64,000 nt of DNA from Agrobacterium rosae (GCF_002915175.1 NZ_NXEJ01000002.1:92236-156235), one strand, 5' to 3'; positions 17,030-26,211 are shown, counted from the stretch's first letter. The notes: a model not told the origin generated them from the sequence alone. A program made the numbers and translations.

Positions 17030-18028
17030 ATGGGCAGCATTTCCCTTAGAAAAGTTTCCAAGGTCTTTGGTGAAGCCAAGGTCATCCCCTCCATCGATCT
17101 CGATATCGAAGATGGTGAGTTCGTGGTCTTCGTCGGCCCGTCCGGCTGTGGCAAGTCCACACTGCTGCGCCTCATCGCAGGCCTTGAGGATGTCACCGGC
17201 GGTCAGATCATCATTGATGGCAAGGATGTGAGCGAGAAGGCACCGGCAGAACGCGGCCTTGCCATGGTGTTCCAGTCCTACGCGCTTTATCCGCATATGA
17301 GCGTGCGCAACAATATCGGCTTTCCCCTGAAAATGGCCAAGCTCGACAAGGCCGTCATCGACAAGAAGGTCAATGATGCCGCAAGCGTTCTGAACCTCAC
17401 CGACTATCTCGACCGTCGCCCCTCGCAACTGTCGGGCGGCCAGCGCCAGCGTGTCGCTATCGGTCGCGCCATCGTGCGTGAACCCTCGGCCTTCCTGTTC
17501 GATGAGCCCCTGTCCAACCTCGACGCTTCCTTGCGCGGCACGATGCGGCTGGAAATTTCCGAACTGCACAACACGCTGAAGACGACGATGATCTACGTCA
17601 CCCACGACCAGGTGGAAGCCATGACCATGGCCGACAAAATTGTCGTGCTCAATCGCGGCAATATCGAGCAGGTCGGCTCGCCGATGGAGCTTTACAAGAC
17701 GCCGCGCAATCTCTTCGTTGCAGGCTTCATCGGCTCGCCACGCATGAACTTCGTCAAGGGTGCCTATGCTGCCGCCAAGGGTGGTGACACCGTCGGCGTT
17801 CGCCCGGAACATCTGCTGCTGTCCAAGGAAAGCGGTCTATGGCAGGGCAAGGTCACGGTAGCCGAACATCTCGGCTCCGACACCTTCATTCACATCAATG
17901 TCGATGAGATCGGCATGATCACCGCCCGTGCCGGCGGCGAGTTTGCGTGTCAGCATGGCGATACCGTCTTCATCACGCCGGATGACAGCAAAATCCACAA
18001 GTTCGATAGCAAGGGTCTCGCCATCTAA
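17030..18028 (+). CDS. smoK: Polyol ABC transporter ATP-binding protein (UgpC/MalK type)
   Basis: A 332-residue ATPase starting at ATG 17030, 11 bases after the second permease; the longer open frame upstream overlaps that permease gene and is not real. Walker A is GPSGCGKST near residue 38, the signature [15 protein letters not shown], Walker [13 protein letters not shown], and the switch [12 protein letters not shown]. The C-terminal regulatory (TOBE) domain is present but short, with [10 protein letters not shown] as its landmark; relatives are usually about 330-370 residues. It powers the SmoEFG importer. Confidence 0.9.
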   Translation: MGSISLRKVSKVFGEAKVIPSIDLDIEDGEFVVFVGPSGCGKSTLLRLIAGLEDVTGGQIIIDGKDVSEKAPAERGLAMVFQSYALYPHMSVRNNIGFPLKMAKLDKAVIDKKVNDAASVLNLTDYLDRRPSQLSGGQRQRVAIGRAIVREPSAFLFDEPLSNLDASLRGTMRLEISELHNTLKTTMIYVTHDQVEAMTMADKIVVLNRGNIEQVGSPMELYKTPRNLFVAGFIGSPRMNFVKGAYAAAKGGDTVGVRPEHLLLSKESGLWQGKVTVAEHLGSDTFIHINVDEIGMITARAGGEFACQHGDTVFITPDDSKIHKFDSKGLAI

Positions 18029-18114
18029 GGGCCAGACCGCATCGCCGTATGGTTGGCCGTATCAGCGGCCAGCCAAGGCGACTGCTCCATGACAGGAAAT
18101 TCGAGGATCGTCTC

Positions 18115-19596
18115 ATGACATCAAAACTCTCGCTCGCAACGCTCGATCAGGTCAAGGCAACGGCGTCCGTTCCGTCCTATTCGCGTGACGACCTTTCCGC
18201 AGGTATCGTGCATTTCGGCGTGGGCAATTTCCACCGCGCCCATCAGGCTATCTATCTGGACGATCTGTTCAACACCGGTGCCGATCATGATTGGGCCATC
18301 ATCGGAGCGGGCGTTCTGCCGTCTGATACCGTCATGCGGGAAAAGCTTGCGGCACAGGATTTCCTGACGACGGTGGTGGAGCAGGACAACAACCGCACCA
18401 GCGCGCGGGTCACCGCCCCTATGATCGATATTCTCAAAATTGGTGACACAGCCGCTATCATCGAAACCCTCGCCGATCCGAAAATCCGCATCGTCTCGAT
18501 GACCATCACCGAAGGCGGCTATTTCATCGATGCTTCAGGCACCTTCAATCCGCAGCACCCGGCCATTGCCGAAGACGGCAAGAACCCCACAACTCCCAAG
18601 ACGGTGTTCGGCCTCATCGTCGCTGGCCTGAAAGCTCGCAAGGACAAGGGCATCCAGCCCTTCACCGTCATGTCCTGCGATAATATTCCGCACAATGGCA
18701 AGGTCACGAAAAACGCGGTCGTCGGGCTCGCAGCACTCTCCGATCCAGCCTTTGCCAACTGGATCAGCGACAACGTTTCCTTCCCCAATTCCATGGTGGA
18801 CCGCATCACGCCTGCGACGGGTGATCGCGAGCGCGATATCGCCCGCGACGATTTTGGCATCGACGATAACTGGCCGGTCTTCTGCGAAGAGTTCAAGCAG
18901 TGGGTGATGGAAGACAATTTCCAGGCGGGACGTCCTGCGCTGGAAAAGGTCGGCGTGCAGTTCGTGCCGGAAGTCGCGCCCTATGAGCATATGAAGATCC
19001 GCATTCTGAATGGCGGCCATGCGGCGATTGCCTATCCGGCAGCTCTTCTCGACATCCACTTCGTGCATGAGGCAATGGAGCACCCACTGATCCGCGCCTT
19101 CCTCGCCAAGCTGGAGAAGGAAGAGATCATCCCGATCATTCCGCCGGTGCCGAATACGGATCTCAACGAATATTTCGATCTGATCGAGCGGCGGTTCCTC
19201 AACCCCAAGATCGGCGATACCATTCCTCGTTTGGCGCAGGATGGCTCCAACCGCCAGCCGAAATTCATCCTGCCATCAACGGCAGATCGCCTTGAAAAGG
19301 GTGATGATATCGTCGGCCTGTCGCTGGTCTCGGCGCTGTGGTGCCGCTATTTCGCCGGCACGTCCGATAGCGGCGCAAAGATCGTCTTCAACGATGCCAG
19401 CGCCGAGCGCCTTCAGGCCGCCGCCATCAAGGCCAAGGACGATCCGATGGCGTTTCTGGCACTGGACGGCATCTTTGGCGAGGTCGCCAAATCGGAACTC
19501 TTCCGCAAACGCTTCGCCCATGCCTTGAAGACGTTGTGGGAGAAGGGTACAGCCGAGACACTCGAACTTTACCTGCAAAACAAGCTCGTCAGCTGA
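18115..19596 (+). CDS. mtlK: Mannitol 2-dehydrogenase-family polyol dehydrogenase
   Basis: A 493-residue NAD-dependent long-chain polyol dehydrogenase, oxidising mannitol to fructose or a related polyol such as arabitol to its ketose. The catalytic set of the family is present: K294, N299 and H302 in KIRILNGGH, nearly the same numbering as in Pseudomonas fluorescens mannitol dehydrogenase. The N-terminal Rossmann part shows GIVHFGVGNFHRAHQAIYLD. The start at 18115, behind GAGGAT, was preferred to an upstream frame extension because it gives the family length. It follows the importer genes and acts in the cytoplasm on the imported polyol. Confidence 0.9.
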   Translation: MTSKLSLATLDQVKATASVPSYSRDDLSAGIVHFGVGNFHRAHQAIYLDDLFNTGADHDWAIIGAGVLPSDTVMREKLAAQDFLTTVVEQDNNRTSARVTAPMIDILKIGDTAAIIETLADPKIRIVSMTITEGGYFIDASGTFNPQHPAIAEDGKNPTTPKTVFGLIVAGLKARKDKGIQPFTVMSCDNIPHNGKVTKNAVVGLAALSDPAFANWISDNVSFPNSMVDRITPATGDRERDIARDDFGIDDNWPVFCEEFKQWVMEDNFQAGRPALEKVGVQFVPEVAPYEHMKIRILNGGHAAIAYPAALLDIHFVHEAMEHPLIRAFLAKLEKEEIIPIIPPVPNTDLNEYFDLIERRFLNPKIGDTIPRLAQDGSNRQPKFILPSTADRLEKGDDIVGLSLVSALWCRYFAGTSDSGAKIVFNDASAERLQAAAIKAKDDPMAFLALDGIFGEVAKSELFRKRFAHALKTLWEKGTAETLELYLQNKLVS

Positions 19597-19612
19597 CGAA
19601 AAGAGATGTGCC

Positions 19613-20317
19613 ATGCAAACCGGGAGCGCGCCTTTGCTGATCTTTGATTGCGACGGCGTTCTCGTGGACAGCGAGCCGGTTTCCATTGCTGTCCTGATCG
19701 ACATGGTCGCCCATCAGGGCGTCCAGATCACCGAAGAGGAAGCCTATCAGCGGTTCCTGGGCCGTAGTGTCGCCAGCATGACGGCGACGTTGTGGGAGGA
19801 ATATGGTGTCGAAACAGACATCGATTTTCTCGAACATATGCGCAGCGAACTCTTCCAGCGCTTTCGCGATGAACTGAAGGCTATAGACGGCATGGCCGAG
19901 ACGCTGGATCGCCTGTCGGTGCCGCGCTGCGTTGCGTCCTCCAGCCAGCCGGAGCGCATTCGCTACTCGCTCGGCCTGACCGGCTTGCTCGACAAGCTCG
20001 AACCGCATATCTTCAGCGCCACTATGGTGAAAAATGGCAAGCCCGCACCGGATCTCTTTCTGCATGCGGCAGACCAGATGCAGGTGGAGCCTCGTCACTG
20101 CATCGTCATCGAAGACAGCCCTGCGGGAATTGTCGCGGCTAAAGCGGCAGGCATGCGCGTCTTTGCCTTTACCGGCGGATCGCATGCTCGTTTCCCGGCA
20201 TTTCGTGAACACATAGCCAGCCTGAAACCCGATCTGGTGTTTGACGCCATGCCGGATTTGGTCCAACTTGTGGAGAACCACAAGATAGGCGGCAGTTCTG
20301 GAATGAAGGCTGATTGA
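19613..20317 (+). CDS. HAD-superfamily sugar-phosphatase-like hydrolase
   Basis: A 234-residue HAD hydrolase of the beta-phosphoglucomutase/phosphatase group. Motif I is IFDCDGVLVDSE with nucleophile D12 and acid D14, motif II the serine in CVASSSQPERI, motif III the lysine in KNGKPAPD, and motif IV IEDSPAG. A helical cap lies between motifs I and II. It starts 16 bases after the polyol dehydrogenase. HAD enzymes also occur in other rhizobial polyol operons, where they may dephosphorylate sugar phosphates or clear toxic ones; the substrate here is unknown. Confidence 0.82.
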   Translation: MQTGSAPLLIFDCDGVLVDSEPVSIAVLIDMVAHQGVQITEEEAYQRFLGRSVASMTATLWEEYGVETDIDFLEHMRSELFQRFRDELKAIDGMAETLDRLSVPRCVASSSQPERIRYSLGLTGLLDKLEPHIFSATMVKNGKPAPDLFLHAADQMQVEPRHCIVIEDSPAGIVAAKAAGMRVFAFTGGSHARFPAFREHIASLKPDLVFDAMPDLVQLVENHKIGGSSGMKAD

Positions 20318-20340
20318 CGTGCGCATCCACATCTACTCCT

Positions 20341-20456
20341 CCGTCATTCCTGTGCTCGTCACAGGAATCCAGCCAGCCCAAGTCTTTGGGCTGAAAGGAC
20401 TCTTTCCGCCGTGCGGACGTGCGTCGACTGGATTCCTGTCACAAGGACAGGAATGA
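20341..20456. repeat. Four-hairpin mosaic element B1
   Basis: Hairpins in order: ATTCCTGTG-CTCGT-CACAGGAAT, AGCCCAA-GTC-TTTGGGCT, a weaker GC-rich hairpin around 20408-20427, and ATTCCTGTC-ACAAG-GACAGGAAT (20432-20454). The connector GGACTCTTT is shared with other B copies. The last hairpin is followed immediately by GAGGGGC and the ATG of the FGGY kinase at 20462, so the element forms part of that gene's translation start region. Confidence 0.8.
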
Positions 20457-20461
20457 GGGGC

Positions 20462-22036
20462 ATGCGTCAACATCTTGTTGCTGTCGATGTCGGCACGGGC
20501 AGCGCCCGCGCTGGCGTTTTCGATGCGAGCGGCAGGCTGATTGCGCGCGCGACACACCCCATCATCATGCAGCGTCCCAAGGAAAACCACGCCGAGCACG
20601 ATTCCGCCGACATTTGGAATGCCGTCTGCATCGCCGTGCGCCAAACTATGGCAGATGCCGCCATTCCCGCATCCTCCGTCGCAGCCATAGGCTTCGATGC
20701 CACCTGTTCGCTCGTCGTCCGCGGGCCACAGGGCGAGCAGGTCACGGTGTCCACAACAGGCGAAGAGCGCTTCGATACCCTCGTCTGGCTCGATCACCGT
20801 GCCATCGCGCAAGCAGATTTTCTAAGCAGCTCGGGCCATCCCGTGCTGGATTTTGCAGGCGGATCGATTTCGCCTGAGATGCAGATGCCCAAGCTAATGT
20901 GGCTCAAAAAACATCTGCCAGACAGCTGGGCCAAAGCCGGATATTTTTTCGATCTTGCCGATTTCCTGACATGGAAGGCCAGCGGCAGCGCCAAGCGTTC
21001 CAACTGCACGCTGACGGCCAAATGGAATTTTCTGGCGCATGAAGGGCAGGGCTGGAGCCAGGATTATCTTGAAATGGCTAGCCTGGGCGATCTTCTCCAA
21101 CGCGGCAACCTGCCCACAGAAACCGTCGCGCCCGGCCAGAGCGTCGGCAAGCTTTCAGCGCAGGCTGCTGACGAGTTAGGCCTCGATACGGGCTGCGACG
21201 TCGCGGCAGGCATGATTGATGCCTATGCCGGTGCGCTGGGCGCTCTCGGCGGTAGCCTGCAATCGGACGTCGGCAGCAATGTCGCTTTGATTGCCGGAAC
21301 CTCCAGCTGCCTCGTGACGCTCACGCCAAAACGCATGCCCGGCCACAGCCTCTGGGGGCCTTATTGGCAGGCGGTGCTGCCCGGTCATTGGCTGGTGGAG
21401 GGCGGGCAATCGGCCACCGGCGCGCTTTTGGACCACGTCGTGCGCATGCATGCCGCGGGCGGCGAGCCGACCTCGGCACTCCATGCCCGCATCGTGGAAC
21501 GCGTGCTGGATTTGCGCAGCACGGAAGGCGAAGGCTTTGCCGATCACCTGCACGTCCTGCCGGATTTTCACGGCAATCGCTCGCCGCTGGCTGATCCACA
21601 TGCGCGTGGTGTCGTCAGTGGGCTGACGCTCGACACCTCCTTCGATAGCCTCTGCCGTCTCTATTGGCGCACGGCCGTCGCCATCGCGCTCGGCGCACGA
21701 CACGTGCTGGATGCCATGGAAGGTTTCGGTTATCGCGTGGAAACGCTGCATGTAACGGGCGGTCACGTGCACAATCCGCTCCTGATAGAACTCTACGCCG
21801 ATGTCACAGGAAAACGCATCGTCATTCCCGCAAGCGCAGACGCGGTTCTGCTCGGCACGGCCATGACGGCGGCGTCTGCGGGTGGTGTGCATAAGGGATT
21901 GGCCGCTGCCGGTGCGGCCATGTATTCCGGCGGTGAAGAGAAGACATTAAGCGGCGAACGCAAACAGCGTTACGAGCGAGACTATCAGCGTTTTCTCGCC
22001 ATGTACCGCCACAGGGCCGAACTCGAAGCCATCTGA
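20462..22036 (+). CDS. FGGY-family carbohydrate kinase (pentulose kinase-like)
   Basis: A 524-residue sugar kinase of the FGGY family, subgroup resembling D-ribulokinases/pentulose kinases. The N-terminal ATPase-fold motif is VDVGTGSARAGVFD; the C-terminal half carries VTGGHVHNPLLIELYADVTG, the family signature region. It probably phosphorylates a ketose produced by the polyol dehydrogenase (ribulose, xylulose or similar), but fructose is not a usual substrate of this subgroup. Start at 20462 with GAGGGG directly upstream; the frame before it is inside repeat B1. It closes the polyol block and is followed by a terminator and a convergent RpiR gene. Confidence 0.85.
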   Translation: MRQHLVAVDVGTGSARAGVFDASGRLIARATHPIIMQRPKENHAEHDSADIWNAVCIAVRQTMADAAIPASSVAAIGFDATCSLVVRGPQGEQVTVSTTGEERFDTLVWLDHRAIAQADFLSSSGHPVLDFAGGSISPEMQMPKLMWLKKHLPDSWAKAGYFFDLADFLTWKASGSAKRSNCTLTAKWNFLAHEGQGWSQDYLEMASLGDLLQRGNLPTETVAPGQSVGKLSAQAADELGLDTGCDVAAGMIDAYAGALGALGGSLQSDVGSNVALIAGTSSCLVTLTPKRMPGHSLWGPYWQAVLPGHWLVEGGQSATGALLDHVVRMHAAGGEPTSALHARIVERVLDLRSTEGEGFADHLHVLPDFHGNRSPLADPHARGVVSGLTLDTSFDSLCRLYWRTAVAIALGARHVLDAMEGFGYRVETLHVTGGHVHNPLLIELYADVTGKRIVIPASADAVLLGTAMTAASAGGVHKGLAAAGAAMYSGGEEKTLSGERKQRYERDYQRFLAMYRHRAELEAI

Positions 22037-22042
22037 CGCTAT

Positions 22043-22069
22043 AAAAAAGAGCGGCGCAAGCGCCGCTCT
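22043..22069 (-). terminator. Intrinsic terminator of the RpiR gene
   Basis: AGAGCGGCG at 22048-22056 pairs perfectly with CGCCGCTCT at 22061-22069 around CAAG. The A run at 22043-22048 supplies the U tract on the minus strand. It sits between the convergent kinase and RpiR genes; the plus-strand side has no U tract. Confidence 0.8.
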
Positions 22070-22076
22070 GGGTCAT

Positions 22077-22898
22077 TCAGCCATTCAGCGCGCGCTGCAT
22101 ATCACCAATGCGGCGGTTCCGGTCTCTGCGGCCGGTTTCGCTTTTCTGAGACAGTGAGTGCAGCATGAATTCGGTAATCGCCACCAGTTGCAGCATGCTG
22201 TGTCCGCCATTTTGCGCTAGCGGAATGGTCAGGCAGATGTCTGCGCTGTCAGGTCCCCACTCGTAAAACCGGGTGGTGATCAGCACCGTCTTGTAACCAG
22301 CCTTCATGGCCATCTTCGCAAGGCGCTGCAAAGCGGCAAGATTGCCACCACAGTCCATCAGGATCAGAAGCGTGCCTTCGACGGGCTCATCCATCAGCGC
22401 GATGTAGGTTGCGCCATCACGTTGCAGATAATGAACACTCTCACGCGATTCCAAAAGCTTGGTGTAGAAGTAACGGCAGATGCCAAAACTTTCAGCCGAC
22501 GAGGCCACAAACACCTTCTTGCTTTCGGCGATATTATTGAGCGCCGTTTTCCAAACGGATTGGCCAGCCAAATCATAGACCGCCTGAACCGCTTGAATCT
22601 GTTGCAGCATCAGCGATGACAGTGGTGTTTGCGGCGCTTCCTGCGCAACAGCCGGGGCTGTGTCGGCAATGTGCGATTCGTCACGCAGATGCTCGCGAAT
22701 GTCGCTCAACTGTCTGTAACCCAGCGACCGCAGAAAACGACCGACGGTCATTGGGCTGAGGCTCAGCTTTTCTGCCAGTGTCGCGGCTGTTTCGAACGGC
22801 AGTTCGGCCAGATGCTCGATAAGGTATTTCGCAATACGTCGCTCAGACGGTGTGCCGGTCTTGAGCGAACGGGTGAGATCAATCAGCAATTTTTCCAA
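22077..22898 (-). CDS. RpiR/MurR-family transcriptional regulator
   Basis: A 273-residue regulator with an N-terminal RpiR helix-turn-helix (about residues 1-75, including TAATLAEKLSLSPMTVGRF) and a C-terminal SIS domain (about residues 120-250) that normally binds a phosphosugar. The SIS core is visible as VFVASSAESFGICRYF and LLILMDCGGNLAALQRL. It converges on the FGGY kinase and may control the kinase or the whole polyol set in response to a sugar phosphate. Its ATG has GAGGCG upstream at ordinary spacing. Confidence 0.88.
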   Translation of the reverse strand: MEKLLIDLTRSLKTGTPSERRIAKYLIEHLAELPFETAATLAEKLSLSPMTVGRFLRSLGYRQLSDIREHLRDESHIADTAPAVAQEAPQTPLSSLMLQQIQAVQAVYDLAGQSVWKTALNNIAESKKVFVASSAESFGICRYFYTKLLESRESVHYLQRDGATYIALMDEPVEGTLLILMDCGGNLAALQRLAKMAMKAGYKTVLITTRFYEWGPDSADICLTIPLAQNGGHSMLQLVAITEFMLHSLSQKSETGRRDRNRRIGDMQRALNG

Positions 22899-23213
22899 CG
22901 ACGCCTCTTTTTCTTGTCTTTAGCGGACGATGGTACTCAAGCGAGATTTCCCGCTGCCATTCGTGACGACTAGGTTGTACAAAAGGCCAAGTGTCATCCC
23001 GTTGATCCCCACTCCGACGAGAATATACGACTTTTTGCCTGTTTGTTTTTATAGTTTAGTAGTTGCTTTCCTTCAAGTGCAAAATGACGGGTTGAAATTT
23101 TTCTTTGCGGAAAAGTGGTGGATTCTTGTTAAAGGGCCCCTTGGCCCCTATTTCCACGTCCACATGCAAGCGAATCCGGATCGCCTGTAAATCCGCCAAA
23201 AGGGAGGCAGTTA
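22899..23213. other. Gene-free region between divergent RpiR and CysZ-like genes
   Basis: These 315 bases carry the leaders of two divergent genes. The middle is AT-richer than its surroundings (22990-23130). A short hairpin GGGCC-CCTT-GGCCC lies at 23134-23147. GGGAGG at about 23201-23206 is the ribosome binding site of the plus-strand gene. No convincing open frame, repeat copy or promoter box was recognised. Confidence 0.5.
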
Positions 23214-23939
23214 ATGATTTTTGGTGCGGCGCGAGATGCTTTCAAGAATCTTTTTGCGCCAGAGACACGATCGGTGTTCTGGAAGTCTCTCGGGCTGACG
23301 ATTTTGGTGCTTATAGGGCTGTGGTTTGCCATCCGTGGCATCTTCATATGGCTTGCATTGCCGTGGCTTGATTCGCTGGTGCCCAGCATGCCGGAATGGG
23401 CGGGCTGGATGAGCTTCATTCTGGCCATCATCGCGGGCATCGGGCTTGCGCTCGCCCTGGCTCTGCTGATCTCGCCGGTCACTGCCGTCATCGCCGGTCT
23501 GTTTCTGGATGATGTCGCTGAAGTCATTGAAAAGAAAGATTATCCCAACGACCCCCAGGGTACGGCCATGCCGCTGGCGCAGGCCATTCCGTCATCCCTG
23601 AAGTTCTTCGGTATCGTCATTTTGGGCAACCTGATCGCACTCATGCTGCTGCTGGTTCCCGGCGTCAATCTCATCGCGTTTTTTCTGGTCAACGGCTATT
23701 TGCTGGGTCGGGAATTCTTTGAATTCGCGGCCATGCGCTTCCGCACACCTGAGGATGCACGCGCCTTCCGCTCAAAACACGGAACGACGGTTTTCATGGC
23801 CGGTCTGGTGATTGCAGCCTTCCTCGCCATCCCGTTTCTCAACCTTTTGACGCCGCTTTTCGCCGCTTCGCTGATGGTGCATCTGCACAAATCCATCAGC
23901 CGCCGCGACCCATCATTCACCCGTCAATTGGGCCGGTAG
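23214..23939 (+). CDS. CysZ/EI24-like membrane protein (putative sulfate transport family)
   Basis: A 241-residue integral membrane protein related to CysZ/EI24, proteins linked to sulfate uptake in E. coli. It starts with a short amphipathic stretch and has about four long hydrophobic regions, near residues 25-50, 58-88, 135-165 and 190-215. The LLISPVTAVIAGLFLDDVAE block after the second helix is family-typical. The gene ends inside the 3' end of the convergent nth gene (27-base overlap). No sulfur genes lie nearby, so the sulfate role is only family-based. Confidence 0.75.
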   Translation: MIFGAARDAFKNLFAPETRSVFWKSLGLTILVLIGLWFAIRGIFIWLALPWLDSLVPSMPEWAGWMSFILAIIAGIGLALALALLISPVTAVIAGLFLDDVAEVIEKKDYPNDPQGTAMPLAQAIPSSLKFFGIVILGNLIALMLLLVPGVNLIAFFLVNGYLLGREFFEFAAMRFRTPEDARAFRSKHGTTVFMAGLVIAAFLAIPFLNLLTPLFAASLMVHLHKSISRRDPSFTRQLGR

Positions 23940-24683
23940 CTCGACAAGCGGGGCTGGAATATCGCAGGTTTTTTCCGGAGATTTGCACAGATCTGCAATC
24001 ACGCAGCGCTCGCATTCCGGCTTTCGCGCCTTGCAACAGTAGCGCCCGTGCAGAATCAGCCAGTGGTGGGCGTGAAAAAGATAGTCGTCCGGGATGATTC
24101 GCACCAAGCGGTCTTCCACCTCATCCGGAGTTTTCCCCGGTGCCAGACAGAGCCGGTTGGCAATGCGAAACACATGTGTATCCACCGCCAGTGTGGGAAC
24201 GCCGAAGGCCATGGACATCACCACATTGGCGGTCTTGCGGCCGACACCCGGCAGCTTGATCAGCTCCTCGCGGGTGCGTGGAACCTCGCCACCAAAATCA
24301 TCGATCAGCATCTGCGAGAGCGCGACGACGTTCTTGGCCTTGTTTCGATAAAGACCAATGGTCTTGATGTAGCCGATCAGCCGCTCTTCACCCAGCTCCA
24401 GCATTTTCTGCGGGGTATCGGCCACGGCAAACAGGCCGCGCGTTGCCCGGTTGACGCCAACATCCGTGGCCTGCGCCGACAAGGCGACAGCCACCACCAG
24501 CGTAAACGGGTTGGAATGTTCCAGCTCCCCCTTCGGCTCCGGCCGCTGGATGGAGAAACGCCGGAAAATCTCCTTGAGTTCGTCCTGTGAATAGAGCGTC
24601 TTGACCCGCACCGGCTTGCGACGTGACGTCGTATTTGACTTTTTCACAATTTGGGTGCTGGATTTCTTCTTGGCAATTGTCAT
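23913..24683 (-). CDS. nth: Endonuclease III
   Basis: A 256-residue DNA glycosylase/AP lyase that removes oxidised pyrimidines. The helix-hairpin-helix LPGVGRKTANVV carries catalytic K150; catalytic D168 is in VDTHVFR. The four cysteines of the iron-sulfur cluster are spaced C-X6-C-X2-C-X5-C at the C-terminus (CKARKPECERC onward). Start chosen at 24683, which gives a basic N-terminal extension of about 28 residues compared with E. coli; an earlier in-frame start at 25088 would overlap the divergent DUF2244 gene entirely. The tail overlaps the convergent CysZ-like gene by 27 bases. Confidence 0.95.
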   Translation of the reverse strand: MTIAKKKSSTQIVKKSNTTSRRKPVRVKTLYSQDELKEIFRRFSIQRPEPKGELEHSNPFTLVVAVALSAQATDVGVNRATRGLFAVADTPQKMLELGEERLIGYIKTIGLYRNKAKNVVALSQMLIDDFGGEVPRTREELIKLPGVGRKTANVVMSMAFGVPTLAVDTHVFRIANRLCLAPGKTPDEVEDRLVRIIPDDYLFHAHHWLILHGRYCCKARKPECERCVIADLCKSPEKTCDIPAPLVELPAQLTGE

Positions 24684-24719
24684 GGTCAGCTGTGGTTTCG
24701 GGCTATTGAGGACGGCAAG

Positions 24720-25202
24720 GTGGACAGGGTAAACGAGCAGCCGGTTTTTGCAGCGGAACTTGTTCCTTATCGCTCCCTTGGACGCAAGGGCTTTCGCATT
24801 CTTCTGGTGCTGACAGGTGCCGTTTGCCTTCTCTACGGCGTCTTCTTCATGGTCACCGGCGCATGGCCCATCGGCCTGTTTCTCGGCCTGGATTTTCTGC
24901 TTCTCTATGTTGCCTTCCGCGCAAACTACCGGGCTGCCAAAGCACGCGAAGAAGTTACCGTGTCGCGCACCAACCTCTCTATCCGCAAGTTCTCCCCGGC
25001 AGGCCAAATGGTGGAGCATCGCTTCAACCCGTTCTGGGCGCGGTTTCAGGTCCAGCGGCGTGATGATATCGGCATAACCTCTATGCATGTTTCAGGTGAG
25101 GGGCGGGTGACCGATGTCGGCTCCTTCCTCAATCCGGATGATCGCGAAAGTTTTGCCAAGGCTTTTCGCGGTGCGCTCGCGACGGTTCGGTTGAAAATCT
25201 AG
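24720..25202 (+). CDS. DUF2244 domain membrane protein
   Basis: A 160-residue protein starting at a GTG (24720) behind GAGGA. After a short N-terminal segment (EQPVFAAELVPYRSLGRKGF) come two hydrophobic helices (about residues 24-45 and 49-70), then a soluble C-terminal part with ANYRAAKAREEV and RRDDIGITSMHV, matching the DUF2244 pattern. The function of the family is unknown. It is divergent from nth with only 36 bases between the two starts, so each promoter must overlap the other's leader or coding end. Confidence 0.75.
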   Translation: MDRVNEQPVFAAELVPYRSLGRKGFRILLVLTGAVCLLYGVFFMVTGAWPIGLFLGLDFLLLYVAFRANYRAAKAREEVTVSRTNLSIRKFSPAGQMVEHRFNPFWARFQVQRRDDIGITSMHVSGEGRVTDVGSFLNPDDRESFAKAFRGALATVRLKI

Positions 25203-25271
25203 CGGGTCGAGCAAGAAACGGGTGGAGATGGGCGAGACGTCGTGGTTTTGTGTCCCCCAAGGAGATACGCC

Positions 25272-26144
25272 ATGAACGCCAATATCGTGCTGAAGGAAGA
25301 CATCACCCCGGTTGGGTCTGACTATGAGACCGTACGGCAGGTGATCGAAATTCTGACGGTGGAATACCGCGATCAGCCATCACTGGAAACCATCGCGGCG
25401 AAGCTTTCGCAATCGCCCACGCAGTTGCAGAAGACCTTTACCCGCTGGGCCGGCCTGTCTCCGAAAGCATTTCTACAAGCGGTAACGCTGGATCATGCCA
25501 AGCGGCTGCTGGGGCAAGAGCGGTTGCCGCTGCTGGAAGCCTCCATCGAGGTCGGCATGTCTGGACCCGGCCGCCTGCATGACCTTTTCGTGACCCATGA
25601 GGCCATGTCGCCGGGGGAATGGAAAGCCAAGGGCGCAGGCCTGCAAATCCGCTACGGCTTCCACCCGTCTCCCTTCGGCCTGGCGCTCGTGATGATCACG
25701 GATCGCGGGCTGGCCGGATGCGCCTTTGCCGATGCCGGCGAAGAAAAAGCCTGCTTCGAGGACATGTCGCGCCGCTGGCCCAATGCCGACTACTCCGAAG
25801 ACAGCGCTGCCACCGCCCCCTACGCATCCCGTATCTTCGATCCAGCCAAATGGAAAAGCGAACAGCCCCTGCGCGTCGTCCTGCTCGGTACGGATTTTCA
25901 GGTCCGCGTCTGGCAGAGCCTCTTAAAAATTCCGCTTGGCAAAGCTGTCACCTATTCCCATGTCGCCCACGATATCGGCCAACCCACGGCATCCCGCGCC
26001 GTCGGTGCCGCCATCGGTGCCAACCCCATCTCCTTCGTCGTCCCCTGCCACCGGGCAGTGGGCAAAAGCGGCGCGCTGACGGGGTATCACTGGGGGCTGA
26101 CCCGCAAACGGGCTATGCTGGGCTGGGAGACGGGTAAGGTTTGA
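25272..26144 (+). CDS. AraC-type HTH fused to methylated-DNA-protein-cysteine methyltransferase
   Basis: A 290-residue Ada-like protein. Residues about 20-115 form an AraC-type DNA-binding domain (LETIAAKLSQSPTQLQKTF). Residues about 200-285 form the O6-alkylguanine methyltransferase domain with acceptor C259 in VPCHRAVGKSG; the usual V after R is A here. The N-terminal zinc/phosphotriester domain of E. coli Ada is absent, so it resembles the shorter Ada variants. It removes alkyl groups from guanine and may regulate genes. AAGGAGA upstream of ATG 25272 supports this start. Confidence 0.9.
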   Translation: MNANIVLKEDITPVGSDYETVRQVIEILTVEYRDQPSLETIAAKLSQSPTQLQKTFTRWAGLSPKAFLQAVTLDHAKRLLGQERLPLLEASIEVGMSGPGRLHDLFVTHEAMSPGEWKAKGAGLQIRYGFHPSPFGLALVMITDRGLAGCAFADAGEEKACFEDMSRRWPNADYSEDSAATAPYASRIFDPAKWKSEQPLRVVLLGTDFQVRVWQSLLKIPLGKAVTYSHVAHDIGQPTASRAVGAAIGANPISFVVPCHRAVGKSGALTGYHWGLTRKRAMLGWETGKV

Positions 26145-26211
26145 TCAGTGTGCGGCGCATGTGATATAGGATGTGAAAATCACATCTGCCGTGTGAAACC
26201 ATGGAAAGCGT

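Noticed and set aside
22930-23190. An 86-residue frame upstream of the CysZ-like gene
   Set aside because: No ribosome binding site, low complexity aromatic composition and no family features.
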